DNA of 64,000 nucleotides. Source: Isoetes taiwanensis. Taxonomy: Eukaryota > Streptophyta > Lycopodiopsida > Isoetales > Isoetaceae. The DNA lies in assembly GCA_021234155.1 (NCBI GenBank), contig JAJEKV010000005.1:5394952-5458951 (forward strand), written 5' to 3'. This document shows, piece after piece, positions 33,197 through 44,339 of the stretch. A program made the translations under genes and the position numbers. The stretch's first letter is position 1. Each line of letters begins with the position of its first letter. The notes beneath the pieces were generated by a model. The model had not been told where the DNA came from. It made no database searches and was given only the letters and a program-made list of their open reading frames with translations.

Positions 33197-36155
33197 TCAT
33201 TTTTCCACCAACATCCCCAAGGATATGAGAACCTTATTCCTTACATCCTGAGGTATTGTAACTCTCGCTGTTTTACTAGGAATAGTTTTTGGAGTCCATG
33301 AGTACAATACGGTTTCAATGTCTAGCCAAAGATCAGGATCACTAGGATTTCTCCTCCACCTCTTTGTCCAACAATCAATATCTTTCTTTATCGGTGACAT
33401 TACTCAAGCGATGTCTTGGACACCACCATTCCACGCACCTTATTGAAGTTAACATCACCTTCTTCTTTGCAAATATCTGAGATAGTCCATCCCAACCACC
33501 TTTGGATAGGTCTCTAGATCTGCTTTGGTTTTACTACTACAAATTGGTGGCACTCCACGTCGTTAGAAGGTTCATAACAATCCATGCCTAGATATTTTGG
33601 CCTATCCTTCTTAGGACCAACATAGTGTTTATCAGATTGAGGAGGAGCATATGCCTTCACAATGCTAGTAATGGTACCATCATCTTCGTCGGCACCACTA
33701 ATGTTTTCCACTTACTTTTTAGGGAACCACCCTTCCGGTAAATTTACGAGGATGTGTCTACCTCATCCAACAAGTTGATCACCTTCTTCCAATAATCTAT
33801 CAATGCGATTAGTCTCATCTCGAATTAGTTTGCCAATGCTTGATGTAGTCATTGATGCCATCCTTAGTCAAGCCCAATTGCTTGACTTCTTGATTGGTTT
33901 TAGAGCTTTTGGTTGACCGGGGTATCATAGGCTTGCCATTTGCATCCCTAGCGCCAAATTTCTGCCCCACCTCTCCACTTCTCCTCACGAAGGTCTCATT
34001 TTCCCATTGCATGATTGGAATCCCTTCTCTCACCCAAAAAGTGAATTGAAGAGGTCTAGAATGACCTTCCATGTCGAGAGCATAACCATCCACAAAACTC
34101 TTCCAATCGGGCACTTCTTCTATGATAGATCCTATAGGAGATGGATTTGTACATCCATGAAATATTTCCAATAGCACAGGAAAGTTGGTAGCTGTCTGTG
34201 TCTCAATACATGACTATATTTTCCAAACAATGCATCCACATCCTCATGAGTATGTCCGGCATTAGGAACCCCAAATTGACTCTTTCAAAAATACCCACGG
34301 TGTTAAGTAGGATAAGAAAGAAAACATCCACCTATTCTTATTTTGACCAGCACAATTATCTAGTTGCAAGAGGAGCTTTACGGGCAGATCTCGAGGTTTA
34401 GCACGAGATGTTGAAGCTCCAACATGTTCATTAGGTCCATTCCTCCTAAATCTTGCCTTGCTAAACTTTTCAATACTATTAGGGGTTCCATCCAACAATG
34501 CACTATGTAGTGCCCTGCTAGTTTGTAGGATCCCAGGGTGACCATTGTAACCCTTCTCATAGTTTCTTAAACACCTCATGATACTCCCAATGTGAAAATC
34601 TGGACCATCACTCCACAACTCTAAACTGAAATGGCCATAATAGGTGCGAGGCTGCCCATGCAATATTGCCCGATCATTGAAATCTGCAAAGGATATGATC
34701 TTCCACATGACTTAGGAATGTACTTGAATTGTGGAAGACAAGTCTTCTGTTGGTCCATTTTATCATGTATAATACATAGATAGTTATTAGGTTCCATTGC
34801 AGATAAGGTCCTCCACATCCAATAAGTTGATCTACATGATAGTTGATCTGTCATATGGTCCTTCATATGTTCCCTTATCTTTGCCCTTAGACTTGGTTGC
34901 ACAGTCTTATCTAGTGTCTCCTTCAGCTTAGCACATAAATTGCACTTGGCAAAGTTGTTTGAAGTTGCTATGGTCACATGCTTGAAATGCTTATTCCATA
35001 GCCTACTAAAACTGGGCTGGGATATAGAGGCCCACTTAAGTTCACGAAGCAATGCATTTATTTCCTCTAATATGCTCTTCTGGGTACAATGGGATGGCAA
35101 TCTCTTTTCAACAATAACTCTACCCTGTTCATCCTTCTTACTCTTATGTGGCATGTTTTCTGCATTGAAATCCACATATCTTTCAAATATTTCCTTTGCG
35201 GCTATAGTTCTTGAGGTAGGCCTTACCGGGCCGGTGTTCCCATGCAATGCAATTTTACTACCATTTTCATGTCTCTTTTGCCGGTTATTGCCAAGAAGAG
35301 GTTGGAATTCCATGTATAGCCATCCATGCTTTTGAACATATCCACTTTCCATTCAATGGGAATCTTTTCTTCTTTGATCTTTCATCCTGAATTGCATAGC
35401 CAAATATGGTGTACATGAAATTCCTCCTGCTATCACACTTATGTTCCTGATATGTAGCTCTTGCTCCCACCAACTCCTCTATTGTGAACATTCTAACACA
35501 AGAAGCCCAACAACATTCACCTCCTCTAACCTTCATCATAGCTTGGGAGAACAATCATAATCGACTTGCATCTTTTGGTGGGATAATGTTTGAAAGTTGG
35601 AAGTGGCCTCTTGCTACCTTTTGTGTAAACATTATTGACAATGGTTCTACATCTATAGGAAGCGTGTAGTTCCCCTCCGGTTGAATCTTGTCCCTAGGCC
35701 ATGCAACAATAGTTGGAACCTCTAGTTGCTTCACACAAGCTAGGCATTCTTGTTTGCTGAACCCTTTTTCCTTCCAATTGTCATATAATTTTGAGATTGC
35801 CACACCTAACCTTTGTCCTCCCTAATCTTTCATCATTCAACATTGATAGGATCTGCTAGAACAATAATCCCTTCTCCCTCTTTTGCCTCTCATTTGCATG
35901 CATGCGGGATCTTGACCTTTTGTTTTTCCAATCGACCCTAGTATAAAAGTACAATTTCCTTTCTGTGGCATCATCCTTTTCATTTGAGGTCTTTTCCTTT
36001 CCTTTGCCATCATCTTTGTCATCTTCATCCTTTTCATTTCTGGTCTTTTCCTTTCCTTTTCCCATCATCTTTGTCATCTTCATTAGTTGGGGATTTTTCT
36101 TTGCTTTGATCACCATCATTGGGGGCCTTGGGGGATTTAGCATTTTGCATGCCAT
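33197..36155 (-). pseudogene. E1 transposase-like gene (DUF7869-like), broken
   Basis: Frames on the minus strand read in order: a charged N-terminus with a duplicated Lys/Glu/Asp segment (36155-35860), KLYDNWKEKGFSKQECLACV and VAWPRDKIQP (35803-35555), CWASCVRMFTIEEL and AWMAIHGIP (35554-35285), then NNFAKCNLCAKLKETLDKTV, IIHDKMDQQKTCLPQF (34850-34730), LLLQLDNCAGQNKNRWMFSF (about 34340) and, after a frameshift, GHTHEDVDALFGKYSHVLRH (about 34240-34180). A C-terminal part follows (34177-33197). The DxMDQxK, QLDNxxxxNKN and HTHEDxD blocks resemble putative transposases annotated as DUF7869, and their acidic residues could form a DDE/D triad. Both the assignment and the triad are inferences from motif memory. 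At least four frame breaks are seen. The gene ends 220 bp from the left terminus. Confidence 0.65.
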
Positions 36156-36169
36156 TGACCTAAAATGAA

Positions 36170-37860
36170 TAAAAACCTATAGTAAGTTAGCATATCCAAA
36201 TAACATCTCCCTAACATGTTCTTAAATGAAAGTTAACCTTAATAATAACCTTAATAACCTATAATAACTTAATCTATAATAATAATAAGTTAACCTATAA
36301 TATAGTAACTTGTAATAACCTTTAATGTTGTAACCTTAAAACAACTTTAAGGCTTTAGGTTAGCACTTTTAAGGTTAGAAGTTGTAAGGTTAAAACTTCT
36401 AACCTTCAATAAATATAACCTTAGCCTAAAACTTTTAAAACTTAAAACTTCTAAATTCAAATTCATAAACCTTAAATCTTAAATCTTATATTAACCTTAA
36501 ATCTTAAATCTTATATTAACCTTAAATCTTAAATCTTATATAAACCTTAAATCTTAAATCTTATATAAACCTAAATCTTATATTAACCTTAACCTTAAAT
36601 CTTCAAATTCATTAACCTTAAATCTTATAACTTATATAACCCTTGCAATAAATGTTCGCGGCAGTTATTATGGCGCGGTCTGAAATTTTAAAGCGGTTAG
36701 TTATTATTTCCGGTTCACAATCCCTTTCCAACTTTTCCGGCTTTTACGTCTCTCATTCGAACCCGAACTTCTGGTGCGCTTCGAACTTCGCTTTCGAACT
36801 TTGCGCTTTCGAGCTTTCGAACTGCTTTCGCTTCGATCTATCGCTTTCGCTTTGAACTATCTGCTCGCTTTCGAACTATCTGCAATCTGCTTCAATCTCT
36901 GTGGCGCTTCAATCTTTGCATGCAATCTGCTTCAATCTCTGTGGCGCTTCAATCTGCTTCAATCTGCATCGAACTGCTCTTTTCGGCTTCTATATGCTTT
37001 AAACTCGGCTTCTATATGCTTTAAACTCGGCTTTTCGAGCTTTTCGGCTTCTACAATCATCTGCTTTAGGGTTTTCGGCTCAAAGGTGTTTTCGGCTCAA
37101 AGGTTTGTAGGCTTTTTTGGTTTTTTTGGTTTTTCGGCTCTTTGACTTTGGTTTTTTGTGTTAAAGCTTCTCGGTCTCCAAATCATCTGCTTTTTGTGTT
37201 AAAGATTTTTCTCGGCTTCTTAAGGCTCAAATCATCTCGAATCAAATCATCTGCTATTGGTTTTCGATCTTTTGGTTTCGGCTCGAAGTCAGAGGCTCAA
37301 TTCTTTACCACAAATAGGTTAGTATGTCTCATTCTTTACATAAATAGGTACAGAACACAAATAGGTTAGTATCTCTCATTCTTTTAGTTATTTTACAGAA
37401 AGCATGTTATTTTACATGCATCAGTATATTTACCACAGTTAATTTAATCAGTTAATCAGTTACTTTTACATGAATCAGAATATCCTGCTCTATGATCTTG
37501 TTCTGTGATCTTGCCTATATGATCTGCTCTTATTCTATTTCACTAGCTCTTCCTCTATCTGTTCTAATTAATGATCTAAAATAATGAAGTTATTCTATTT
37601 CACGAGCTCTTCCTCTATCTGTTCTAATTAATGATCATAATTCTGAAGTAAATAATGATCATAATTCTGAAGTAAATAATGATCATAGATCATATCTGCT
37701 CTATGATCTTGCTCTATGATCTATATGATCATAGATCATAGATCTTCACTAGCTCTTCCTCTATCTGCTCTAAATAATGAACTAAAACAATGAACTAAAC
37801 AATGAACTATCTTGGGCTTTATATTTTGAATTCTGCATTCTGCATTCTGCATTATGCATT
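36170..37860. repeat. E1 central spacer: several short tandem repeats
   Basis: This lies between the divergently transcribed E1 genes. It contains TTAACCTTAAATCTTAAATC repeats (about 36470-36640), GCTTCAATCTCTGTGGCGCT repeats (36886-36970), CTTCTATATGCTTTAAACTC repeats (36988-37035), TTTTCGGCTCAAAGGT repeats (37072-37105) and CTAGCTCTTCCTCTATCTG-type repeats (37549, 37601 and 37750). Nothing coding is recognised. By position it could hold a bidirectional promoter. Confidence 0.6.
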
Positions 37861-37886
37861 TTGTTAGAATAATATGTTGGAATAAT

Positions 37887-38555
37887 AGAAATCGCGCTTG
37901 GCGCATTTCTATTTTTGGGTTACGTTTTCCACTAGGTTAATCAAATCGCGGTGGCGTTTTAGTTGGCATTTCAATTTCATACGGCTCTATACAAATCGCC
38001 CGGTGGCGTGTGAAATAGATCTGTGCTAATTACTTTCTCTCGTTCTAGTGCCATGGATTTTCCTTATGCATGGACCTTTGGCTGGTTCAAATACACTTTG
38101 GCTGGTTCTAGTTCCACGGGCGACCATCAACTCTGGACCACAGTACAAGATATTACTTGAGTGTCTTTGTTCAAAAGCGTTCAAAGAGAGTTGGAGAATC
38201 CATTAGGCGGCACTGTGTCGGGGGCCATGGGTACACTTCCATCGCATCTATGGACATATCGGACTCCTCATGCTCTTAGTAAGGCTCATGCCAACAAATA
38301 AGTACAAGGATTTGATTTATAGTATCGGGGATCGATACAACACTCGGTTTGGAGACTTCGACATCCTCGGGAAAGATGAGGATCTGTCATATCGAGGTGG
38401 TTCAGGTGGGACTTCTTGCGGGATTGGGCGGATGAAGTGGGCTGTCGACATATTATAGAGATAGAAAGAATTGGCGCTGGCGCATTTTTTGAGAAGAAGA
38501 AATGTACATAACTTTTTTGGAATATGAATACAAACTTCGCGCTGGCGCAATTTTG
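37887..38555. repeat. Cluster of GC palindromes, left part of E1 gene region
   Basis: Five copies of the AAATCGCGCC/GGCGCGATTT-type palindrome, more or less decayed, at 37887-37910, 37943-37960, 37993-38015, 38470-38489 and 38534-38552. Between them lies an unrecognised plus-strand frame starting MDFPYAWTFGWFK near 38053. Confidence 0.7.
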
Positions 38556-38618
38556 CACTATACTTTTCTGTCATTAGTTTATTTTTTTTTTTATATGCAA
38601 TGTCGACAACATTGAATC

Positions 38619-38720
38619 CTGTGATGCCCTCCAGCCAGTATGACCAACCCCAAGAAACTACATATTTTCATTAATGTGTAGTTTCATGGGGTTGATAAGA
38701 CTGGCTAAAGACCATCACAG
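38619..38720 (-). ncRNA. miRNA-precursor-like foldback
   Basis: Two 44-nt arms (38619-38662 and 38677-38720) are complementary at 36 of 44 positions around a 14-nt loop. The arms begin CTGTGATG and end AAACTACA. Four of the eight mismatches are C/T differences that become G-U pairs if the minus strand is transcribed, so the minus-strand RNA would be the stabler hairpin. Length and pairing fit a plant pre-miRNA or a small foldback element; transcription is not shown. It sits in E1, downstream of the DUF8039-like exon on the same strand. Confidence 0.4.
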
Positions 38721-38784
38721 AATTCAAAGTTCACAACATCACGCAGATGATATGATATATTCTTTTTTTTTGAATATCCAAATA

Positions 38785-39065
38785 TACATACCTTTTTCAG
38801 ACGTTCTTTTGGCCATGCTACAAATGTGCCCACGCTTTCACCAAGCTGTATGCATGCCGGGATGTCTTCTTGGAAGAGCCTCATCTTCATAATTGCAGTT
38901 TAGAATAGAAATCTTACAGAAACTTGTTCCAAGAGGAACACCATGACACATAGAACTTGGATTCAAATCTTCGATTTTACACAATCCTACTCGGCGCTTC
39001 AAGTTTGCTGTTAAAAGATAGCATTCTTCTCCGACCGATAAAGAACCGAATGCATTGTAAAAAAT
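38785..39065 (-). pseudogene. DUF8039-like exon inside E1 (frameshifted)
   Basis: On the minus strand the sequence reads GEECYLLTANLKRRVGLCKI, MCHGVPLGTSFCKISIL and, after a frameshift near 38850, IPACIQLGESVGTFVAWPKE, then a GT donor. The order of a cysteine block, an HGVPLG block and a GTFVAWPK block resembles the DUF8039 domain found in plant En/Spm (CACTA)-type transposon proteins. The identification is from motif memory. It may be a captured or nested fragment, or a third gene of E1. Confidence 0.4.
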
Positions 39066-40525
39066 AGAGGGCGAAAAATTGAGAACAAGAGAATGCATTG
39101 AATTCACCATAGTTCAGCCAGACATCGAATGGGAATTGAAGGCGGCTCGATCGAATGGATTGAAGGCGGCTCGATCGATCGAATGGGATCGAGCGGATCT
39201 TGGGCGCTCGATAGTCGATTGTTCTTGGGCCTCGATACTAGGAATGATCTTGGGCTCGATAGTAGGTGGCGATTAGGTGGTAGTAGATTGCCACATATCG
39301 TTTCTTGAAATTAATAATTAATTGTTATCTTGAAATTGCACTAAAAAAGAAAAACACAATTTAAATTTGTAAATGGCCGGGGCCGAGGCGGTTAATTAAA
39401 GCGGTATAAATTTAAAAGGGCGCGAATTTGAATTCTGATTTGTAAATCGGCGGCCTAGATTATGAGCATACATATAAGTTTAAACCAAAACCCCAGTCTC
39501 ATACTATCCGCACTTGCGTTCTATGGCGTCTAGAGGATCTGGCCGCGTAGACGGCGGCCTGGTAGAGGTGGGCGACACGCTAAAGCACAAATCCCAAGCA
39601 CGGAGGTGCTGAACAAGCGTAAAAAGTTTTGATCCAACAAAGCCTCGGGTAATTGATCTGTTTTTGTTTTGTAATTGATTTTACGTGTCCCTTTTATTGT
39701 TAGGTTTCTAGGATGTTTTCAACACAGTGTTTTTTACGTGTATCGTGTCTCTGTGTATTGTCTACCTTTCATATTGTTTCTGTGTCATTTCTACTGCTTT
39801 TACTACCTTGTTTTGTGTGTTTTTTGTTATAATCTTCTCCTTTACTCCGATATGTTTTTTGTTGGAACAATTCTCCATTTTGTATAATGTAGACCGTGTA
39901 AGTCTTTATACGTATTCTCCAGTTCTTTTGACAAGTCTTTTTGTAGCCTAGTATGTCTCTTATAAAAGAGAAGTGTCTGCAGAGGTCCCCTCTTAAGAAC
40001 GCGCTCGGCGCGATTTATAATTATGAGTGGTTTTGGTTGTCTCTGCTACTTTCCCTGTGTACAATTTATGTTTTTGAAAGTAAGGCGTCTATGAAAACGC
40101 GCTCGGCGCGATTTCATTACTCACCACATGATTGTAACTTTCAGGATCTTCTAAAAATGTGAAAAGAAAAGCAAAACTGCAAGAGGGTCCGAGGACATCT
40201 GCCTTTAAAAAACCAAAACGGATGAAGATGTATCGATTCGATTTGGCACACGTTGTGACCATTGGCGATCTGGCCCGAAATAATGAAGGCTCGTGTAGAG
40301 CCTCCATGTCCGAAGAAGATCTACCAGAGGGCTCAAATGGTATGTGGAGATCTTCAAGACTAGCGGAAAGACGGTCGATTTTCATGTCTAGAGTTAAGGA
40401 AACAGATCAAATGAAGAAACAAGGTATTCTGATCACATCACGAAGAAACGGGGCGATTCTTCTTTCCGTATTACTTGAAGCGGGTCGGAAAAAAAAAAAA
40501 GTATTGAAGAAGTTAAATTACTGCG

Positions 40526-41274
40526 GTGCTAGTTCCTTTAAAGAGACGCCCCCTAAGAACGGATGAGGCCGCAGATAACCTCTTCAAATTTGGCTGGTCA
40601 GGTGGTGATCTATTGACACCAAAAAAAATATGTGAAGGTCTCTCAGCTGTGAGAAGAGCAATCAGTACAAGGCCGTCAGCTAGTCTGTACCTACAAGCTT
40701 TAAAAGAGAAGGAAGATGCAAGTTCTAGAGCCAGGGAAACACCAGACGTTCTAGGCATTACAGATATGACTAGTGATGATGACAAGGCGAGACAGTTAGA
40801 GGCCATGAGCAAACTCAAGAAATATGCTGACAAGTATCCACTGGGCCTTAGCTTCACGCATCCTATCCATGTCGACAGGCTTTTCAGGTCCACGAAGGCT
40901 ATGTTTGTCAGCAGAAGATTTGACAAGCAGCACGCAATGGAAATAGTCGACAGCATGATAGAAAACCCAGGACAGGTGCCAATGCCGGCAGATGTGGTGC
41001 CTTTTGATATGAAGACGAAGAAGGTGTTGATATGGAATAAACTTGAAGATTTAACTGGCAACCTCGATATTCACTTCATGATAATAGATGGCCAGCATTC
41101 AGTGGAGGCGCAGAAGGTTTTGATCAGTCAAGCACAAAAAACTGGAAATCAGTTATTCTATAGACTGTATTCAGTCAGAAATTGCCGATTCCTCAGTGGC
41201 TCCACAACAGCAGCAGAATTAGCCGAAATCAGCGCGCTACTGAATGACATGGGAAAGACATTCCTGTACAAAAG
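40526..41274 (+). CDS. E1 accessory gene exon: DGQHS (ParB/DGQHR-like) domain
   Basis: An uninterrupted frame of about 249 residues. It starts near LKRRPLRTDEAADNLFKFGW, has KYPLGLSFTHPIHVDRLF near the middle, then DVVPFDMKTKKVLIWNKLED, HFMIIDGQHSVEAQKVL and a C-terminal helical part (AAELAEISALLNDMGKTFLY), followed by a GT donor (AAAG|GTATTT). The I-D-G-Q-H-S-x-x-A arrangement resembles the DGQHR/ParB-like fold, which in other systems binds nucleotides or DNA. That comparison is inference. Intact reading over 249 codons contrasts with the broken exons around it. Confidence 0.55.
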
Positions 41275-41299
41275 GTATTTTATGTTCCACACATAGCGT

Positions 41300-41540
41300 T
41301 CCAAATCGCCCCGGTGGCGTTTAATCATCGTATTTACAAGAAACGGCGCTGGCGCGATTTCTTCATATGGCTGCGATTTTCTAAATACGTGATTAGCAAA
41401 ACGCGGCGCTGGCGTTTATGTTGTTATTTGTGTGACGGATTTACAAGAAACGGCGCTGGCGCGAATTCTTCATCATGAAGAAATCGCGCCAGCGCCGCTT
41501 TGTAAATATCGTGATTAACGCGCTGGCGCTTTTATATTGT
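41300..41540. repeat. Intronic palindrome cluster with a 60-nt inverted repeat
   Basis: Within the intron 41275-41575 there are six or seven GC palindromes (41303, 41341, 41400, 41448, 41479 and 41518). Two face each other around TTCTTCATCATGAAGAA, so 41445-41505 forms an inverted repeat with arms near 28 nt. The surrounding intron is AT-rich. Confidence 0.8.
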
Positions 41541-43540
41541 TACTTTCACGACTGTTTATTTTTTTTATCTAACAGCCCATATTTTGCGGTCCCAGATGTG
41601 GGCGATTCGCGCACGCTTCGTAACCAATGGATCGAATATGGAAAACCAATGCCGACCGGACAAGGGGCAATCTAAGAGTGCGAATTCAAATTACTAGAAA
41701 GGACACCGTGCCAAACCATAATACGGGACAAGAACAAGGCCACTAGATCAAAGAAGAAAAAGGGATGCACAAAGGCGGGCACGGAAGAGCAAACGGTGCC
41801 AAAGGATGCCCGCAAGATTGTTTTTTTCTTCCGACCGGTATGGGAAAAGTGGAACGAATTTTGGGGCGCCTATTCGAAAAAAAGTTGCCGCATTCGTATG
41901 GCGGGTTTCCTCCGCAAGATACGTCTATTTTTTATATAGGTATCACGAAAATGAGAAAGGCACAAGGATTGGATGATCACGGGAATTAATCTCTGTTCTA
42001 GATAGTTGCATCGAAAAGGAAGTTATCTACAAGAAAACGTCTGCCAAAGAAAGCACTTGACATCTTTCAAGATGCATGCGAATCGATAAAGAATATGAAA
42101 GTCCCGAAAAAAGGCTGTTGGTGAAGAACTGCAAAGGCTCTCGAGGAGACATGATGTTATCGAGAGATAGGCTTAATGCAAAAGTACAACGATCTAATGA
42201 TGACATTAAGAAATATGTATTTTGGTCAAAAGATTTTGTGAAGCGAAAAAAGGCGAAGAATGTGGCAACTCTTAAAGGGATTCACCGCGAAAGTTCGCGT
42301 CGACCTAAAAAGAAAAGTTGCTTTGGTGAAGAAGACGGCGATGAGACTAGTCCCCTTTTTTCTATAAGGTGTCCACCGGGTTATAAGTGTGCCATGCCAG
42401 AGGTAGGTGAAGGGCCAACCGACATCACTCTATTTGTTCTTGATAGCCGCGGGTACGAGATGGACCTGGGATGATTACAAAGACCTTCTTCAACACATGC
42501 GATTGGTTTGACGACTAAGATGCATTATACTATCGTGGATGGTTTGCCACTCCAGACATTTCCTACGCGATATGCACTAGTCACCGCAAATGATGTCGAA
42601 TGCATTAAAGTGATGAGGCAAGCGAAGAATGATAGATGAAAACAAAGATAGTGAGTTTAGTAAAACAAAGTAAGATCTCACATGTGCTAGTCCTTATGAT
42701 AGCCATTATGGATGATAAAGAATATGAAAGACTCAAGGGGAAACCGAAGGTGAGAAGATTGCTTGGCGGTGCTATTGGCTAGATGAACCCCTAGTGAAAG
42801 GGATTGGCCGATGAGGATGTGGACCTTATAGAGGACGAAGAGGAAGAGGAAGAAGAAAATCGGGTCGACCTCGCCCTTAATTCACCAATCAAGTATGAGC
42901 TAACGACGCGAGCATAAGGGGAGGCTGAATAAGTACGGGTTTTCTTTGGCCCTTTCGAAGTTTTACGATTGAAGCCTTACGCCCGTTAGAGTCTACGTGT
43001 TGGGATTTTCATGTTGGAGGTTATGTGGTGCGGAAGCTCAAGCTAGCTAGGAAATGCCAAAGTGTGGTCTCGATGGTCAAGCCAAGGACTTCCTCGATAT
43101 TTTTTCGAGAAAGTGCTAGAGGTGGCACCTAGGGGTCCGCTAGGTAGTGCAAAAAATAAAGCTTCCAGCTCTAAGTCCGGCTTTTACCGCAGATCTGGGT
43201 CGCAGAGGCGGGAAGAAATGAGAAAGCATATAGAGGGCATAAGGAAGAATATCGACAAACAACAGCTTAACTATGCGGTAGGAGAGCGTGCCTATCCTTC
43301 CAATCACATTGGAAAATCCGGCCAAGTGGATGTAGGTAACGCAAAAGCGAAGAAGACAAAATCCTAGATGATACGAAGTGATTCGAAAGCTCGAGTCGTT
43401 AGCATAAAGAGTAATGAAGTATCAACCATAGTTCAAACACTAAGTGATGTGGTCGACACTTCCGGCGAATCGAAGACGGTAGAGTAAGCTCATCATTGCG
43501 GATGTTGAACAGGAACCAGAAAGGTATGTTATTCAAACAG

Positions 43541-43656
43541 AAATGAAAATCGCGCCAGGCGCGATTTCAATTCTTCAAACAGAATTGAAAATCGCGCCAG
43601 GCGCGATTTCAATTATTCCAACAGAATTGAAAATCGCGCCAAGCGCGATTTCAATT
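43541..43656. repeat. Three tandem palindromes in the intron before the FCP1-like exon
   Basis: Three units of about 41 bp, each GAATTGAAAATCGCGCC or AAATGAAAATCGCGCC, one base, then GGCGCGATTTCAATT (AGCGCG in the third). Each unit is a 33-34-bp palindrome. The donor AAAG|GTATGT (43532) and acceptor TTATTACAG (43698) place them in an intron. Confidence 0.85.
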
Positions 43657-43698
43657 TTCTTTTTCCTTGTCTCACAAGTGTGTGCTTTATTATTACAG

Positions 43699-44145
43699 AC
43701 CTAATCCAGTTTCCTCCAAAATTCGGTGTTCGATTTGAATGGAGTGCTCGCAAAAACGTTACCTAAAGCACAATTTCCTTTATCATGGTATGCACAGAAA
43801 CCATTTGAGACATATACGAAATGGGTATATCCGCGGCCGTATCTGAAGGAGATGTTAGACCAAGCTTTCTTTTTATTTCGTTGTGCAATTTGGTCGTCGA
43901 TGGAGAATAGAAATATACAGGAAGTTTTGAGAGTAGTTCCTGAGTTACATAGAGATTGGGCATCTGTTTGGGATCAGAGCAAATGTAAGTCATTCAATAA
44001 CCCAAAGGATCCTACAGGTAAAAAAATATTTGTGAAATGCTTGAGCGACATGATGGATGACTTGGGCGTTCAGGAGAAGGAAGACATCATTATAGTTGAT
44101 GATGACGCCTTGAAGTGTTGCTTCAATGGATCCACGATCCACTAA
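43699..44145 (+). pseudogene. E1 FCP1/NIF-like phosphatase domain exon
   Basis: HAD-type domain of the FCP1/SCP (NLI-interacting factor) kind. Blocks are VFDLNGVLAKTLPK, YPRPYLKEMLDQAF, CAIWSSMENRNIQEVL, CKSFNNPKDPTGKKIFVKCL and EDIIIVDDDALKC. The family's catalytic DxDx(T/V) signature reads D-L-N-G-V, so the second Asp, normally the general acid, is Asn; the same change is present in E2. The nucleophile Asp and the late DDD block remain. After 44130 the frame shifts and a helical tail continues to 44334. It may be a catalytically dead, binding-only domain. Confidence 0.7.
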
Positions 44146-44339
44146 ATCCACCATCCTATCATCCCGAGGATTTTGAAAAAGATGACTTCCCTCGCCTTCG
44201 CTTTGTCGATCTTGCACGAAATATCTACAGGAAAAAAGGTCGAAGAGATACAAACACTATACCCGCAACTTAATCGGACAGGGGAAATTGACAGGGACCT
44301 AGAGAAGATCGTTCTAGAAAGGGAACTTTTTTGATATAT

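Larger units (their letters stand above)
39521..44334 (+). pseudogene. E1 accessory gene: RG-rich / DGQHS / FCP1-like, multi-exon, broken
   Basis: The proposed start at 39521 gives MASRGSGR followed by Arg/Gly-rich sequence, like MSSKANRGRGG in E2. A later block reads QMKKQGILI (E2: KMAKQGILI). The DGQHS exon follows (40526-41274). An intron (41275-41575) leads to VGDSRTLRNQWIEYGKPMPT (E2: HTTVQRWVEYGCPLPT). Then come VWEKWNEF and a KEVIYKK block (E2: WLKWNECG, KEVLYKK), an acidic stretch near 42830, an HVGGY block (43015), an intron with three palindromes, the FCP1-like domain (43699-44145) and a helical tail (EEIQTLYPQLNRTGEID) to a stop at 44334. Frames shift repeatedly, so it is not translatable as it stands. 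Conserved block order with E2 shows it is a real gene family of the element. Function unknown. Confidence 0.65.

Noticed and set aside
35965-36168. Phe/Ser-rich hydrophobic frame on the plus strand resembling a membrane protein
   Set aside because: It is the antisense of the Lys/Glu/Asp-rich N-terminus of the E1 transposase-like gene.
39675-39951. Overlapping Phe/Cys/Leu-rich frames as a membrane protein
   Set aside because: They lie in the T-rich first intron of the E1 accessory gene.
41300-41540. Palindromes as rho-independent terminators
   Set aside because: They have the GC stem and T-run look, but sit inside introns of a spliced eukaryotic gene.
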